From contig JBNGIQ010009553.1 of NCBI GenBank assembly GCA_049999765.1, forward strand, positions 98,605 through 138,698: a DNA stretch of 40,094 bases, read 5' to 3'. The DNA is from Phaeoceros laevis (lineage: Eukaryota > Anthocerotophyta > Anthocerotopsida > Notothyladales). The notes beneath the pieces were generated by a model. It was not told the origin of the DNA. It worked only from the letters and a program-made list of their open reading frames with translations, and made no database searches. Position numbers and translations under genes: made by a program. This document shows, piece by piece, positions 22,301-33,365 of the stretch (the stretch's first letter is position 1; every line of letters starts with the position of its first letter).

Positions 22301-22516
22301 AAGAAGGTGTGTTTATTGGATGCTGTTCCTTGTGCTGCTAGTCCCTGTGGCTGCTGTTCCTTGTGGCTTCTATGGACCTTGAATCAGTCTGCGGACAGAA
22401 ACTTCTCATGATCATTTTATATGTCCTGTGCAATGCAGGAAAACTTCGTGGTTCAATATGATTGTGTTGAAGCCCGACCACAACTTCCCACTAACCAACC
22501 TGCCACTCAACGATAG
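19351..22516 (+). CDS. NOT2: CCR4-NOT complex subunit 2 (NOT2/VIP2)
   Basis: NOT2 is a scaffold subunit of the CCR4-NOT deadenylase complex, acting in mRNA decay and transcription. Nine exons join in phase: 19351-20074, 20418-20516, 20621-20700, 20834-21004, 21084-21533, 21768-21820, 21941-21982, 22162-22306 and 22439-22516, giving 613 residues. The N-terminal 240 residues are glycine-, glutamine- and asparagine-rich, with repeated LNQS units. Next come the plant signature QQNQEFSIQNEDFPALPGFK and GRSGGFALG. The C-terminal NOT domain is clear: LGVIRMTDPDLTTLAIGTDL, TTLGLNLNSRENLYKTFASP, DTLFYIFYSMPNDEAQLYAA, NRGWFYHKELKFWFTRI and YYFFDTNKWET. The start is the first in-frame ATG. A 42-nt micro-exon (21941-21982) is present. 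Length and motif order match plant NOT2. Confidence 0.95.
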
Positions 22517-23889
22517 CAAGCTGAAATCGGCTGTTAGGTCCACCTGAAAGTTTCTGTAGCCCTTTTTTCGGGGGTGGCGGAAGTGTAGTGTACCACAAGT
22601 GCAAGGTTCTCTTCACACGTATTGTGTAAAGTGGACTGCATCAATGTCTGATTACAGAGTCCAATTTCTGGAGCAATTTGCCATTTCTTCATTTGTACAC
22701 AGCTGTTGGAAAAGATGAATATATGCAGGTCGTCGGTACATATCTTGGTGAATGCGAGATGTGTTCCTCTGCCGGGATGGACGCCTTCTGCTATAACCAT
22801 GCTGGGTGTGAAATTCGTCTTGAGGTTATCTCAGCTAACTGGTTTACACTGGTGTTCCTGTAGCTATCTCTCAGCCTTGGCTACTTTCCAGGAGCGTTGG
22901 ACAGGTCCGGGCTTAGGTGTACCAGTAGAGAGGATTTTGTTAATTTGACTTCCTCAATTTACAGCACAAGGCCCAGGTAGGATGGGCTTGAAGGTGATGT
23001 GTTGATGCGAGGAGCTTTAGCAGTTTTGCGCTGATTTTTGCGCACGGGTTGCGAAGAGGTGTGATGGATCAGCTTTGAGCTTGGACCGCGAGGCTAGCGA
23101 TGAAAAGCAGCCTGTCGCATTTCAGGTGATACCATGTGCAAGCAGCCTGAGGAACAGCGGGCAAGGACTGGAGCCTGGGAGCAGTGATTCCTGTAGTATC
23201 GTAGCTGGATAGGAGATTCACGGATTGAGCATTGGAAAGGTTAGATTGGCTGAGGAGTTGCGATTGTACTCTGAAGGACGCGTAACATTGTGTGATGACC
23301 CCCGATGGTCTTTTGTGTGTCCCATGTCTTGTGATTTGAAGCTGTGTGGAAGCCAGGTCGCTGTGATTGCGGGTGCACAATATGAATAGTAATAAGTAGT
23401 GTAATAGAAAACGAATGCACGTAGTGAAGTCAAGATGTCCACTGAGTATTGCATCCGGACAGAACGAGTGCGGTGGTGACAACAGGCAGGCGTTTAAAAC
23501 AGCTTGGGAGGATCTATTGGTGGAAATTCCATAGCCGTGACGGCTGTAAAGAGAATGTAGCGTCTGACCAGTCAAGCTTATCCTCTTCTTTCCATCTGGA
23601 GTTTAATCCAGAAGAGAGGTTGCATCCAATGAGAAAACTTTCAAGATGCAACTTTGGTTCATAGCCTAGTTCTTCAGTCTGCCATCCTTCGTCAATCTCG
23701 TTCTCTTGTCTCTCTCCGGAGCGTTGTGTCTGATGCTGTGCTGAAAGGTGTCAAAAGAGTGACGGTCAGGAGAAGAATGTACGAGCTGAGCTTGTTTTCT
23801 CACGACTGCTGGATCCTTCGGAGCTGGATAGGAGCTGCACCACGGCATTCTGCTGTAGGCCTAGACAATAGGAACCGACCTCACGAACC
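22517..23889. other. Intergenic between NOT2 and the EamA gene
   Basis: Expected to hold the NOT2 3' UTR and the promoter of the transporter gene. A 168-codon minus-strand frame at 23069-23575 shows no family signature and is not called. Confidence 0.45.
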
Positions 23890-26036
23890 ATGGTGCTGTC
23901 AGAGGCCATCTCGCCAAGAACATGCGGGATTCGGATAAGGCAGCCATGTTTCGGGGCGCGTTCACAGACATTTGCCACGGAAATCGACGGTGCGGGGCCC
24001 ATACAAGTTACAAACACCACGACAAGGAGGCCTTTTGCCGTTCCCCCCTCTACCGGTGCTTGCTGTAGCACTTCTTTTTTGGTGGCTCCTGTACGTAAGA
24101 AGTGGTTTCAACAAAAGCTGGTCTGTCTTAGTCGAATCAGATCAGGTAAATACCTTGCTGGAGTTGGAAGCCGCCGTACTGGAACTCCTATCTTGGATGA
24201 CGGTGCACCTAATGTGGACAATCTCCGTGCAAAGCTTGGGGGCTCGTTGCTTGAGCATGAAGATGCTACACGCAGAAAAGACTCTAGCTGCAGCACCGAG
24301 GGTGCTGTGTCACTACCACAGGCCGAGAAAGCGACAAAGGCCGAGCCAGGCCAGGTGATCCGGCTCTGGAGGGATAGGGTAACCCCTAGAGCCCAGGGCA
24401 TTATCCTGATGAACTTTCTCACCTTTTTATATGGTAAGTGAGACCACCTCAGCACGTACGTCTGACATCCCTGCTGAAGTACTTTGCGGACTTCATAAAT
24501 ACTGGACAATGCATTGTGTTGCATTCAACTTCACAAGGCAGGAAGGGACAACCTTTTCCTCGGTCCCACCATCGGCAGCTTCCTGATGCTTGTCCTGTCA
24601 CCGTTTGTGCAGGGAGTAACATCACCGTTGTTAAGGAAGCGCAGGAATTTATGACTCCTGCGGCCTTCGCTGCTGGCAGGTTTGCTGTGGCAAGCCTTGT
24701 CTTTCTCCCGTTAGGATGGGTTGCATGGAAAGATGAGAAAGTCCGGAATGCTGGCTTGGAGTTGGGAGTGTGGGCTACCTTAGGTTACTTCACTCAATCT
24801 GTCGGAGTTCTGACAACTGATGCTGGACGTGCTGCTTTCATCTCAACATTTACGGTAATCTGTTATTAGGCTCACCTACCGAATATTAGTCATATTTTCG
24901 TTCGTCATCTAATCCCCCATGTCCGGCTGATCGTCTGCAGGTGATAGTTGTGCCTTTGTTAGCAGGGTTGTTTGGGGCAAAAATCCCGAGGCTGACATGG
25001 CTAGCTGCAGCTGCAGCCGTTTTTGGAGTCGGCATGCTCGAGTCAGGTGGCACACCACCCACGGTATCCACATGAGTTGAGAGGAAGCAACAGCTAGATT
25101 CTGGTGAGGTTGAACTTACGACTCAAACTTGGAGTTTCCCTGTGCATGCGCAGGTTGGGGATCTTTACAGTTTTATGAGTGCTGTTGTGTTTGGTGTGCA
25201 CATTCTGCGAACAGAGCATCATTCCAAATCACTCAAGCGTGAAAATTCCACCCCGCTGATTGCCCTGCAGGTACCGGTTTCATGGGGGTGGCGACCTATG
25301 CCAAGAGCCACAGGTTTTTCTGCTGTCGAAGCCATCTATGGCACTTGACATTACGTTTTTGTGACCTCACAACTGACAAGAGTGCGCACTGCATGCACAT
25401 GGTCTTTCAGCTTATGATTATGGCAGTCGTCTCCGGCATCTGGTTCGCATGTGATTTCATGTCTTCCGGCAACCATGTGGACGTGTTTTCTATGAGCTGG
25501 GATGGGTGCTGGAACTCTGTGAGAAATGCTCCTCTCCTCCTTATAATCTACACGGGACTTTTTACGACGGCATTGTGCCTGTGGATGGAGGTAAAACATC
25601 CCGTGAATACAATCACATGGCCGATTGGTTGGTGAGGAGGCAATTGTGGCTTAGCTCACCTCACGGCAATTGTCACAGGTGGTCTGTCTGCGTGATGTGA
25701 GTGCAACAGAGGCTGCCATGATATACACGTTGGAGCCGCTGTGGGGTGCCGCTTTTGCATGGTTTTTGCTTGGTGAAAGATGGGGGCCAAGTGAGTGGTT
25801 AGGAGCCACCTTCATCCTTGGTAAGTGTGTTATCTACTAACGCTTCACCGACGGTTCTTCTTTCTAGTAATGTATGACGCCGCCACTCCAGTTTGGAACG
25901 GACCTGACGGGTGTTCTGGTTCTGTGACTTCACAGGGGGAAGTCTGATGGTGCAGCTGTTTGGAACTACCCCAGAAAATTCTCCAGCACCACCTCCACAG
26001 AAGTCTTCTGGACGGAGTGCTGACAGTACGGAGTGA
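23890..26036 (+). CDS. EamA/DMT-superfamily transporter, probably plastid-targeted
   Basis: EamA proteins are ten-helix membrane carriers of metabolites; the substrate here is unknown. Seven exons join in phase: 23890-24433, 24613-24854, 24941-25063, 25154-25270, 25411-25590, 25679-25820 and 25936-26036, giving 482 residues. The start ATG sits in a good context (ACCATGG). Residues 1 to about 165 form a non-membrane extension rich in Ser, Thr, Arg and Lys early on, consistent with a transit peptide. The membrane part begins with LMNFLTFLYGSNITVVKEAQ and continues with PAAFAAGRFAVASLVFLPLG, STFTVIVVPLLAGLFG, GDLYSFMSAVVFGVHILRTE and TEAAMIYTLEPLWGAAFAWF, then LLGERWGPSEWLGATFILGG. Two tandem EamA halves are visible. 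It resembles the chloroplast WAT1-related group, but the orthologue was not fixed. Confidence 0.9.
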
Positions 26037-26436
26037 AGTTGTCAATGGCAAATTTGTAAAGGTGAAAACCGACTTGGATTCTTTGAGACTGAAGTGTGAC
26101 CAGAGAAGAGCAGGGAGAAATTGACGTGTTTGAAGCCAGCCATTGTGAGTCTGACCGATTGTGGTCCAGGAAAAAATTGCCAAGAAATCATAAAGGTAAT
26201 GAGGACCAAGACTGTTCTCAGGAGTAAATTACGAGTCTGGAAACCTGAAGTAGATGCTACGCCTGTGAAAGGGCCTAGAGAACAAACTCATGATAGAAAC
26301 ATGTCTCGCTGCTACTCATGCAGCCAACCTAACCACAGTCAACGTTGGTTGGGTCCTAAAGAATTGCAACCTCTTGACTTGCCCCCAACTGTAACACAGC
26401 AGTTTACCGGAGCCCTGTCACATGGTACTTCTCCAA

Positions 26437-27432
26437 CTACTTTAGATAGTCACAGGTCTCTGTTGTCTCTGTCACAACAGCACCTGTGCCAGCTCCATGA
26501 GATCCCAAGACATTTTTTACCAACGGAATGTCCCCCGGCCCTGTGAGCACAGACGAGTAACTCTTCAATAGGCAACGCAATTGCCCAACTTTTTCCAGAA
26601 TGTTAGCCCTAAGCAGAATGTCCCTCAGAGTACATTCCTTGAGCAAAGCACCCACTCCAGGAAGGTCGGCTAGCACCTCTAGAGCCTCCTCCACGCTGCA
26701 ATTACCGAGACCAAGTTCTTTGCACCTCGCAGCAATTGCAAATTCTAGCTGTCCAGTAGGCAGTGAGGCTGCCACAGTGGGTGCGTCATCAGATGGTAAC
26801 AAAGCTGTGAAAACTTGCTCAAGGATCACATGGTAGTCCCTGTACACTCTGTTGTCATCCAAGTACCGGCGAAAAGCGCACCACAGGGTGCCTGCTGCTG
26901 CCACCAGTCCAATGCCAAGCGATGTCCCCTTGGTGATCTTCAACCGGGCTTCCTCCCTCTCTCCCAGCAAAGGCGCACGGTTGTCCTGACCTGACCCAAG
27001 GGCCCTGCCGGACCTCATGCAAACTATGGCAGCCCCGAGGGATCCTAAGAAGGAGAACTTGGACACATCCATCATGAGACTGTACTGGTTGTTCCTGGAA
27101 ATGCCCCACTGCAGGGGAGCCTCCAACACGTTGCTGACCTTCTTCACCGAGTTGCGCAGCGACAAACTGAGCGCAGGACCGGAAGTGAGAAGCATGTTGC
27201 GGAACTCTGCGTCGGTCACTCCGATCAAGCTGAGTGTCTCAAACAATTGCCTCCAAAGCTGCGACGCGACAACGTGCAACTGCTCTTCTACGTCAAGCTT
27301 GGACAGGAGCATCAGCTGCTCTGCCATCAGTTTCAGCACTTCCGTAGCCGTCTTTCCAGACCCTGAGCAATGCTCTGTGTCAGCAGTTCCCCCTGGCTGC
27401 CGCGGGCAGCGCTCCATGTTTGGCCCCGTCAT
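26437..27432 (-). CDS. Uncharacterised single-exon protein with two hydrophobic segments
   Basis: I do not recognise this protein. The ATG at 27432 gives an uninterrupted 331-residue frame ending in TAG at 26437. Features visible: a helical N-terminal half (LDVEEQLHVVASQLWRQLFE, GVTDAEFRNMLLTSGPALSL), hydrophobic segments FSFLGSLGAAIVC and TSLGIGLVAAAGTLWCAF about 50 residues apart, and a leucine-rich C-terminal half (LEVLADLPGVGALLKECTLR, ILLRANILEKVGQLRCLLKS). The even amino-acid use and length argue for a real protein. Continuation of the frame upstream to 27462 without an ATG leaves open an upstream exon with a targeting peptide. The pair of hydrophobic segments suggests membrane association. 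Confidence 0.6.
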   Translation of the reverse strand: MTGPNMERCPRQPGGTADTEHCSGSGKTATEVLKLMAEQLMLLSKLDVEEQLHVVASQLWRQLFETLSLIGVTDAEFRNMLLTSGPALSLSLRNSVKKVSNVLEAPLQWGISRNNQYSLMMDVSKFSFLGSLGAAIVCMRSGRALGSGQDNRAPLLGEREEARLKITKGTSLGIGLVAAAGTLWCAFRRYLDDNRVYRDYHVILEQVFTALLPSDDAPTVAASLPTGQLEFAIAARCKELGLGNCSVEEALEVLADLPGVGALLKECTLRDILLRANILEKVGQLRCLLKSYSSVLTGPGDIPLVKNVLGSHGAGTGAVVTETTETCDYLK

Positions 27433-28788
27433 ACCAATCAGCGTGATTGGAAATACTCCCAATTGAATGCTTTAGTAACTCTGGCCACCAGCAATTCCTT
27501 GCGAGAGAGAATTCCTCACTCTGCCAGGCTGAGCTGCTCAATTCTTGAATACTGCTTCTTGACCTTTTAAATTCTTGATATCCACAAAGCCAACAGCGAT
27601 GCCTCCTCTGATCACGGAAAGATGACCGAAAGGCGCTCGGCACCTCTTAAGCTTCTTCTCCCCTAGAATATTATGCCAGCAACACTTCCCTGATATATAT
27701 ACCTGGTACGTACCAGGTATACCGCACAGGCTCTCAAGGCTGTGCAAGGACTGCTTCCAAGGCCAGATAGCACCGCAATTGAGCAGATTGCTCCCCCAAA
27801 CCGGCCTCTTGGACCCCTCGTGGAAGCGCTTGCACTTCCAATGAGCAAGTCTGCGAAGGCTAAGCAGCTTGTTCCTCAAGCAAGTGTGAGCTGGGTCGCT
27901 GGAACGGGGGGACCTACGGTGCGCAACTTCTCTTTCTGTTACGACAACAACCTCCCAAGTCGGATTCGTTACCAAACGGGACCACCACTGCTGGAGGACA
28001 CTTGCCCTTAATTAGCGCTTAGTAAGAGTTAAAGGACACTTGGCTAAGAAAAGCCTGTCAGAACACGTCACCGATATACCCCATATTGACAATGGAATAT
28101 GGGTGCCAGATACGGCGTTACAAGTACCTGCCTGCTGGAAGCGGTGGTTAGTCTTTGAATAAACCCAAAGACTGCAGCAGCATAACATATACATTATTCC
28201 ACGGATGATGCTTACGGAACCTGCCGGCGTACCCATATGCCGGAGAGAAACCATACAGTCTGACGTGGGAATTCTACGATTTTCATCCGAGCGTATAAAT
28301 TGTTAGGCGGTGACAAAAGTAACCGAGATTATGTACTTGGAAGCCCGTGTTTATTTAACGGCGTTGTCTCTTGTGGGTCACCAGACCGGGCCCGGATGTC
28401 AAGCTATAAACTTATAAAACACCACACTGATGACCACAGCGACCGAACCACAATCACTGAAACCATCGAGAGCTGGCCTCTTTGTACGGCTCTCTTGACG
28501 CCGGAGAAGTGGGCAGTGAAACCAGACCACGAGTGGGAGTGGTGCTGGTTGTCCGTGCAGAGAACATGGACTAGGTTACACACCTAGCTGGCGTATCCGG
28601 CTCCGACGCGTCCGCAGAGTCCACCTGGCCATCGGCTTCCGAGTGTTTCTGGTTGCCGTTACGATCCGATTGCTGCCGGGTTTGACGCTGGCTGATGCTC
28701 GCAATTGAGTGACCGGACGAAGAGGAGAAGGGGAGTCCACACTCGATTTAGCGCCGTCGGTGCAACCTTGAAATTTCCGGAGCGAGCG
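27433..28788. other. Divergent intergenic region
   Basis: It lies between the minus-strand gene starting at 27432 and the plus-strand gene starting at 28789, so it probably holds both promoters. A TATA-like TATAAAT is at 28294-28300 on the plus strand. Open frames here show no known content. Confidence 0.4.
27698..27721. repeat. 24-bp perfect palindrome
   Basis: TATACCTGGTAC at 27698-27709 is followed directly by its reverse complement GTACCAGGTATA at 27710-27721. Confidence 0.95.
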
Positions 28789-29911
28789 ATGGTGTCCAAC
28801 GAAGGAATCGAGGAGGATGCGAGGAGAAAGCGCAAAAGCACGTGCTTGCGCACCCCGTGGACCGACTCCCGGGGTCTTGAGATTACCGTGCACCGTGAGG
28901 ACTCTCAGCAGGCTACGTTGGATGCGATTGATTGGGATCCGGAAATGTAGATGCTGCTGCCTCTGCGTGTTGGTTGCTCTGTTGTAGATCTGGCTGCCGC
29001 AAAGACGTGTCTGCTGCCTGCTCTGCTGGAGTGATGCAGGAGGCGGCTGGATTGTACAGGTGTGAGCACAATCGTTGCTTATAGGTCTTTTTGCTGTAGT
29101 AAAGCCGCGGGACTGAAGATTAGCATGGGATTATCACCATCTGGGGGATTCAAGAAATTTGGTTTGCGGTTGCTTCTCTGCTGCCGAGTCTTATTTTTCT
29201 GCCGTTTGCGTTGGATGTGGTTGACCCAGCTGTTGTATAGGGTTATTCAATTGATGGGTGCGGTGTTGTTGCAGAGTGTCCCAGGATATTACGCAGCTCT
29301 GTGGAGGCTGTATTCCCCGCTCAGGATGCAAATAAGCTGCTTATAGTCCCTACTTGCCAACGGGCTGCAATGGACCTGGTCGGTGTAGGACCAGCAGTTG
29401 ACGAGGAAAAGGATAAGCTGCTAGAGACGGTATGCTCTTGGCTGTTGTTCCAGCGTACGTCACTTCTTTTGCACAAGGATGTGCATAATCGGAGGTGGAA
29501 ACTCCTTACTTATGTGATTCAGGATTGCAGTTTGTGGCATGGGCACAGCTTGTTTGCAAGAACATTGCTGCTGAAGGTTACTTTGCCGACTATATAGATC
29601 CTTGCTCTGGACTTCCGGTGGGTATTAACAGGCTATCTTGTCGTCAAATCAGACTATGCCTTCTGAAATTGACACTTGATACTTACTGTGCTCCCTCATC
29701 GTGTCGTGTGTAGGTTATTAACCGGCAGGGGAACGCCGTGTGGGGAGAGGTGGAGGCTTTTGTAAGTTTGTTGCGGTATCCATTTGTAAATGCTGGCTGT
29801 TGCAAAGTATTGCTTCACCCCAAGTGGGGGAGCGCTGTGTATCCGGCCTCTTTATTCACGGACTTCCCCGTTGATAAACTGGTCACCCTACTTGCATATT
29901 TGGATAAGTGA
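28789..29911 (+). CDS. MMADHC-like protein (cobalamin trafficking protein D homologue)
   Basis: In animals MMADHC directs cobalamin to cytosolic and mitochondrial enzymes. Plants have homologues of unclear role. Four exons join in phase: 28789-28894, 29275-29429, 29531-29617 and 29714-29911, giving 181 residues. The exon 1-2 join (CACC|gtgagg to gttgcag|AG) creates LEITVHQCPRILRSSVEAVF, which lines up with the family segment leading into CPELLR. Later signatures are KLLIVPTCQRAAMDLVGV, EEEKDKLLE-like VDEEKDKLLETFVAWA, EGYFADYIDPCSGLP and NAGCCKVLLHPKWGSAVYPA. The start is the first in-frame ATG after an upstream stop. The N-terminus is short and carries no clear mitochondrial presequence. Shorter than animal MMADHC (about 300 residues), it has only the conserved C-terminal domain. 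An unseen upstream exon is possible. Confidence 0.85.
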
Positions 29912-30284
29912 TTACAGTCTTTACATTTCCTTGCCCTTCAAGGCCTTGGAAACCAAATTTTCAACAGATGTGCAATGCACCCTGGCGTTGTCATGGGACG
30001 GCTACTGTCAACAACGTTGGTGTTTTGGCATGTCTGCTGCCGCTGTTTTGGCATGCCTTAAACTTGACCTCATGCTGTACGGATGAGCCCCATGAGGCTC
30101 TATTAACGCTGTACTACGCTATTCGTTGGGTTAATCCGGCCAAAAAAGAGTTGCCGTTGGGGCAATGCCCATTTGTGCTACGACTCCGGGCCCGCTTGAG
30201 GAAGTCTTGGCTGATGCAAAAACTCTACAGCCAAACATTGCAGCTAGTTGATATACAACTTTACACAGCACCCAGAGCGCAGGA

Positions 30285-33200
30285 TCATTTCTTTGGAGTA
30301 AACTCACCGGAGGAAGGTTGGGATTTCTGTTGTGACTCCAGGGCCACATGCCTCTGTTGCTTTCGAAGCTCCTGGTGGCCCCTACTCATCTGCTTGGTAC
30401 GAGAACGATGCAGCTGCACTGGAGCAACCTCGTTCCGGTCCATCACCCCGCCACCTCTCTCAGTATGACGCTCCTCCTGCACTAATTGCTGATCAAACTG
30501 ATGTTTCCTTACCTCTACAGGTCGTTGAGTAAGACTCGGCTGGTTCAGTTGATACCTCGACTGCTGCTGCTGCAAGTGCTGGCTTTGTTCTACAAAAAAA
30601 TGATGCCCTTTCGGACCGTCTCCCCATTGAAACTTGTGCAACCTTTGACTCTGGTCAGCCTGACCCGATATTTGTCCATACTGGTGTCTCTCAGTTTGTA
30701 CGTCTTGCACAGATCGAGAGAGTACGCACCCCTCTTCCCCATGGTCGTAAGGAAGTTGTAGCGAGAGCCTCGGCAAACCGGAGGTTTGCCGCTGAAGGCT
30801 GCCATGCGTAACCGAAGCATTCGGTTCACAAGATCCTGAGCGCAGACTGCTCGCTCCAGACTCCAGTGGAACATAAGTTTCTTCTGTAGAAAGATGGCCA
30901 TCTGGGATAATATCTGCGTCATGAATAGGAGCAGCTGTGTCAACTTCGTCCAGCGCTCCCCTGGCTTGAGACTTAACTGCAGGACATGCCTCAAATACAA
31001 CAATTCCGTTGGACACATATTGCTGTCGTTTCAACATATCCTTCACCATAGTGTTGTACTTTCTCTGCTTATCTGTTCTGCTTAGCTTCGGCGACGAAGA
31101 TGAGTACATCGGCTTCGGAGCTTTCAGGACCACAGTCTGCGGTGCCACGCCTTCACTGCCAAGTCCCTGCTGTGTGACTTTGTCATTAGCGCTGCTGCCC
31201 GCATGCGTCCTACAGAGACACCTCTCCTGCAGACCTACTGCTGCAGTTGGATCAGCAACGGACTTCCCCATGACCTTGCCGCCACAAACTCTGCACGAAA
31301 AAGAGCTTGTGGATTTTCCAAGAGAGTAGAGCACATCCTGTTGTGTCTTCATATTCTGATCTTCTGGAACTTTCTGCTTCCCCAGTTCAGCATGGACAGG
31401 ACGTCCACATCCCATTATCAGCTTCTGAATTTTCTCATCCCTCGTCGCTATTTCACATTTTAGGCGCTTGATTTCCTGACCCTGTTCCCTCAACGCCTCT
31501 TGCATTTCTACCTTCCTCTTCTTCAGGTTCCTGTGCATTTGCAATTCTTTTGAAAGTTAATTCTTGACTTAAAGACAATGATGCCAGCAGAGAGCAACCT
31601 TGCTGCCACAGATGGAACTTACTTAAGCCTCAACCCGTCTTTGACATGTATGTCAAGATCAACAGCGTGACGCCCGAGTTGCTCAAAAGCTTGCCACTTT
31701 ATGTAAATTACTGGCCGTTTCCGCTTACCTCCCTTTATCTGCCATACCAGCAACAAGATCAATGACAGCTTTGTCTTCCAGACGAGGAAATAATACAAGA
31801 ATTAACAGACCAAGGAACCATATAGAAAGCATCCTAGGAACAGCATGAGTTAGAAATGACAAACGGTATAAACACAACTATTTCTAGAAAAACCAGAATT
31901 CCTTGTCACGAGTCCAAGCAGAGATCCACATACTTCAGAACAAAGACGAGAATATCCCAACCTTTTGTTGACCAACATTCCCATCTCCATCTGCTGGAAG
32001 GTAGTAGACATGCTCTTTCAGGGAAGGTGAAGGGGACACAGACTCGTCCTTTTTCACCTTCTTGCTCAAGAATTCCCTTGGAGCATGAACCATGACCCCA
32101 ACTTCAGTTGCCCCAGCAATATCACTTTGAGAGAACTTGGCTGGTTGCCTTTCATTCGGAGATAAAGCTCCGTTCTGCTTTCCCCTGTTGAAGAAAACAG
32201 CTTGGTAGGGAGGCGGAGCAAGCTGTACAGCAGTGGCCTGACAGACATTACACAAGTTTGGCACTAACTCTGCAAAGAAGGACGATACTTGTTGGAGCTG
32301 GAACAAATCAGTGTATGTGGGTGAGCCCACAGTTGTGGATCCTTGAAAAGGTCGGTGCAGATAAGGGTATGGCATCATGTGGGGTGGGGGAGGTATAGCT
32401 TGATAGTGTTGAGACGGTGGATGCAACTGTACGTTGCCCGACGGAACAGGTTGTTGTAATGGTAGTGGCATATGAAATGAAGGCCCTGAAGCTACACTGG
32501 GAGGAACAATGGGGGAGAAAAAAGGTGGGAATGGAGCATGGATGCTGGGCGTGTAAGGCCCTTGCTGCATGAAAGGATAGGGCATGCCGTGATAAATTGG
32601 TGGGCCTTGCCAGTTCGAAGGACCTGGACCAGCAACTCTCTTCCGAGGCTGCTTCGAGGACCCGTCAGCTTTACGGCCCTTCTTCTGCTCTATATTCAGA
32701 GATTCTCCATTGCTTTTGTCTTCCTCGAGCATTTCGACGGCAACATGTGCCCCAGTGGGAGTAGATGCAGTCGGAGACTGAACGGTCTTTGAGTCTGCCT
32801 GTTCTGGCTGAGCCCATGTCGAAGCAACGCTTGTCTTTGCATATAGATGAGCGTAATCCTGATACATGGCTGCAGGTCTCGGAAGTAACTTCTTCGTTGT
32901 CACTTTCAGCTCCTTTTTCCTAGGCCTTCCTACCTTTTTCTTCTCCTTGGCAGGGTGCTTCTCGCCTTCCTGCTGATAACCAGCTTCCAGGGTGACCTCA
33001 CTGACTACGTTCGGGCCGTCCTTGCTAGTTTGTGCTCCTGCATGGGGAGGAGACCCTCCATATTTCTGTCCACATTTCCCTCCCTTCTCTCCTTGAGATA
33101 TGGGGGCTTTCACTTCCCCACTTTGGATATTGGGATCTATACAAGTAACATGAGCTTCCTCCATTTTAACGTCAACACCTACCCCCTTTCTAGGGAGGGC

Positions 33201-33365
33201 TGTGACTTTGATGCCATCACCCCCACTTAACATAGAAAACAGGCCCCCTTGCTCTTCCCTGGCGGCAACGATCGGATCTTTGCCCCCAATACATAATTCT
33301 TCCCGGCAGTCTCCTTCCTCTGCGTTGTGCGGAGAAAGCACCCTGTCTTGCTTTTCCGAGTCCAT
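30285..33365 (-). CDS. Large AT-hook, proline-rich, coiled-coil protein (unknown function)
   Basis: Not a family I recognise. Three exons join in phase: 33365-31962, 31738-31623 and 31530-30285, giving 921 residues. An AT-hook-like motif (KVGRPRKKELK) lies near residue 145, implying binding to AT-rich DNA in the nucleus. Residues of about 240-370 are rich in proline, histidine and tyrosine (PPIYHGMPYPFMQQGPY). The second exon encodes a compact basic-then-ordered segment (KGGKRKRPVIYIKWQAFEQL, VDLDIHVKDGLRLK) that runs straight into a coiled coil (NLKKRKVEMQEALREQGQEI, KRLKCEIATRDEKIQKL). A cysteine pair CRVCGGK follows, and the C-terminal 200 residues are glutamine- and histidine-rich. The order suggests a chromatin or transcription regulator. 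The ATG at 33365 is the first in frame; further 5' exons cannot be excluded. Confidence 0.75.

Noticed and set aside
23069-23575. 168-codon minus-strand open frame downstream of NOT2
   Set aside because: No domain, low complexity of content and overlap with the probable NOT2 3' region; no splice partners found.
26121-26546. Plus-strand frame after the EamA gene with CYSCSQPNHSQRW
   Set aside because: The cysteine pattern does not match a CCHC zinc knuckle, and the frame overlaps the 3' end of the minus-strand gene.
27538-27975. 145-codon minus-strand frame upstream of the single-exon protein
   Set aside because: Different frame from the gene below it, no motif, and no donor-acceptor pair that joins it convincingly.
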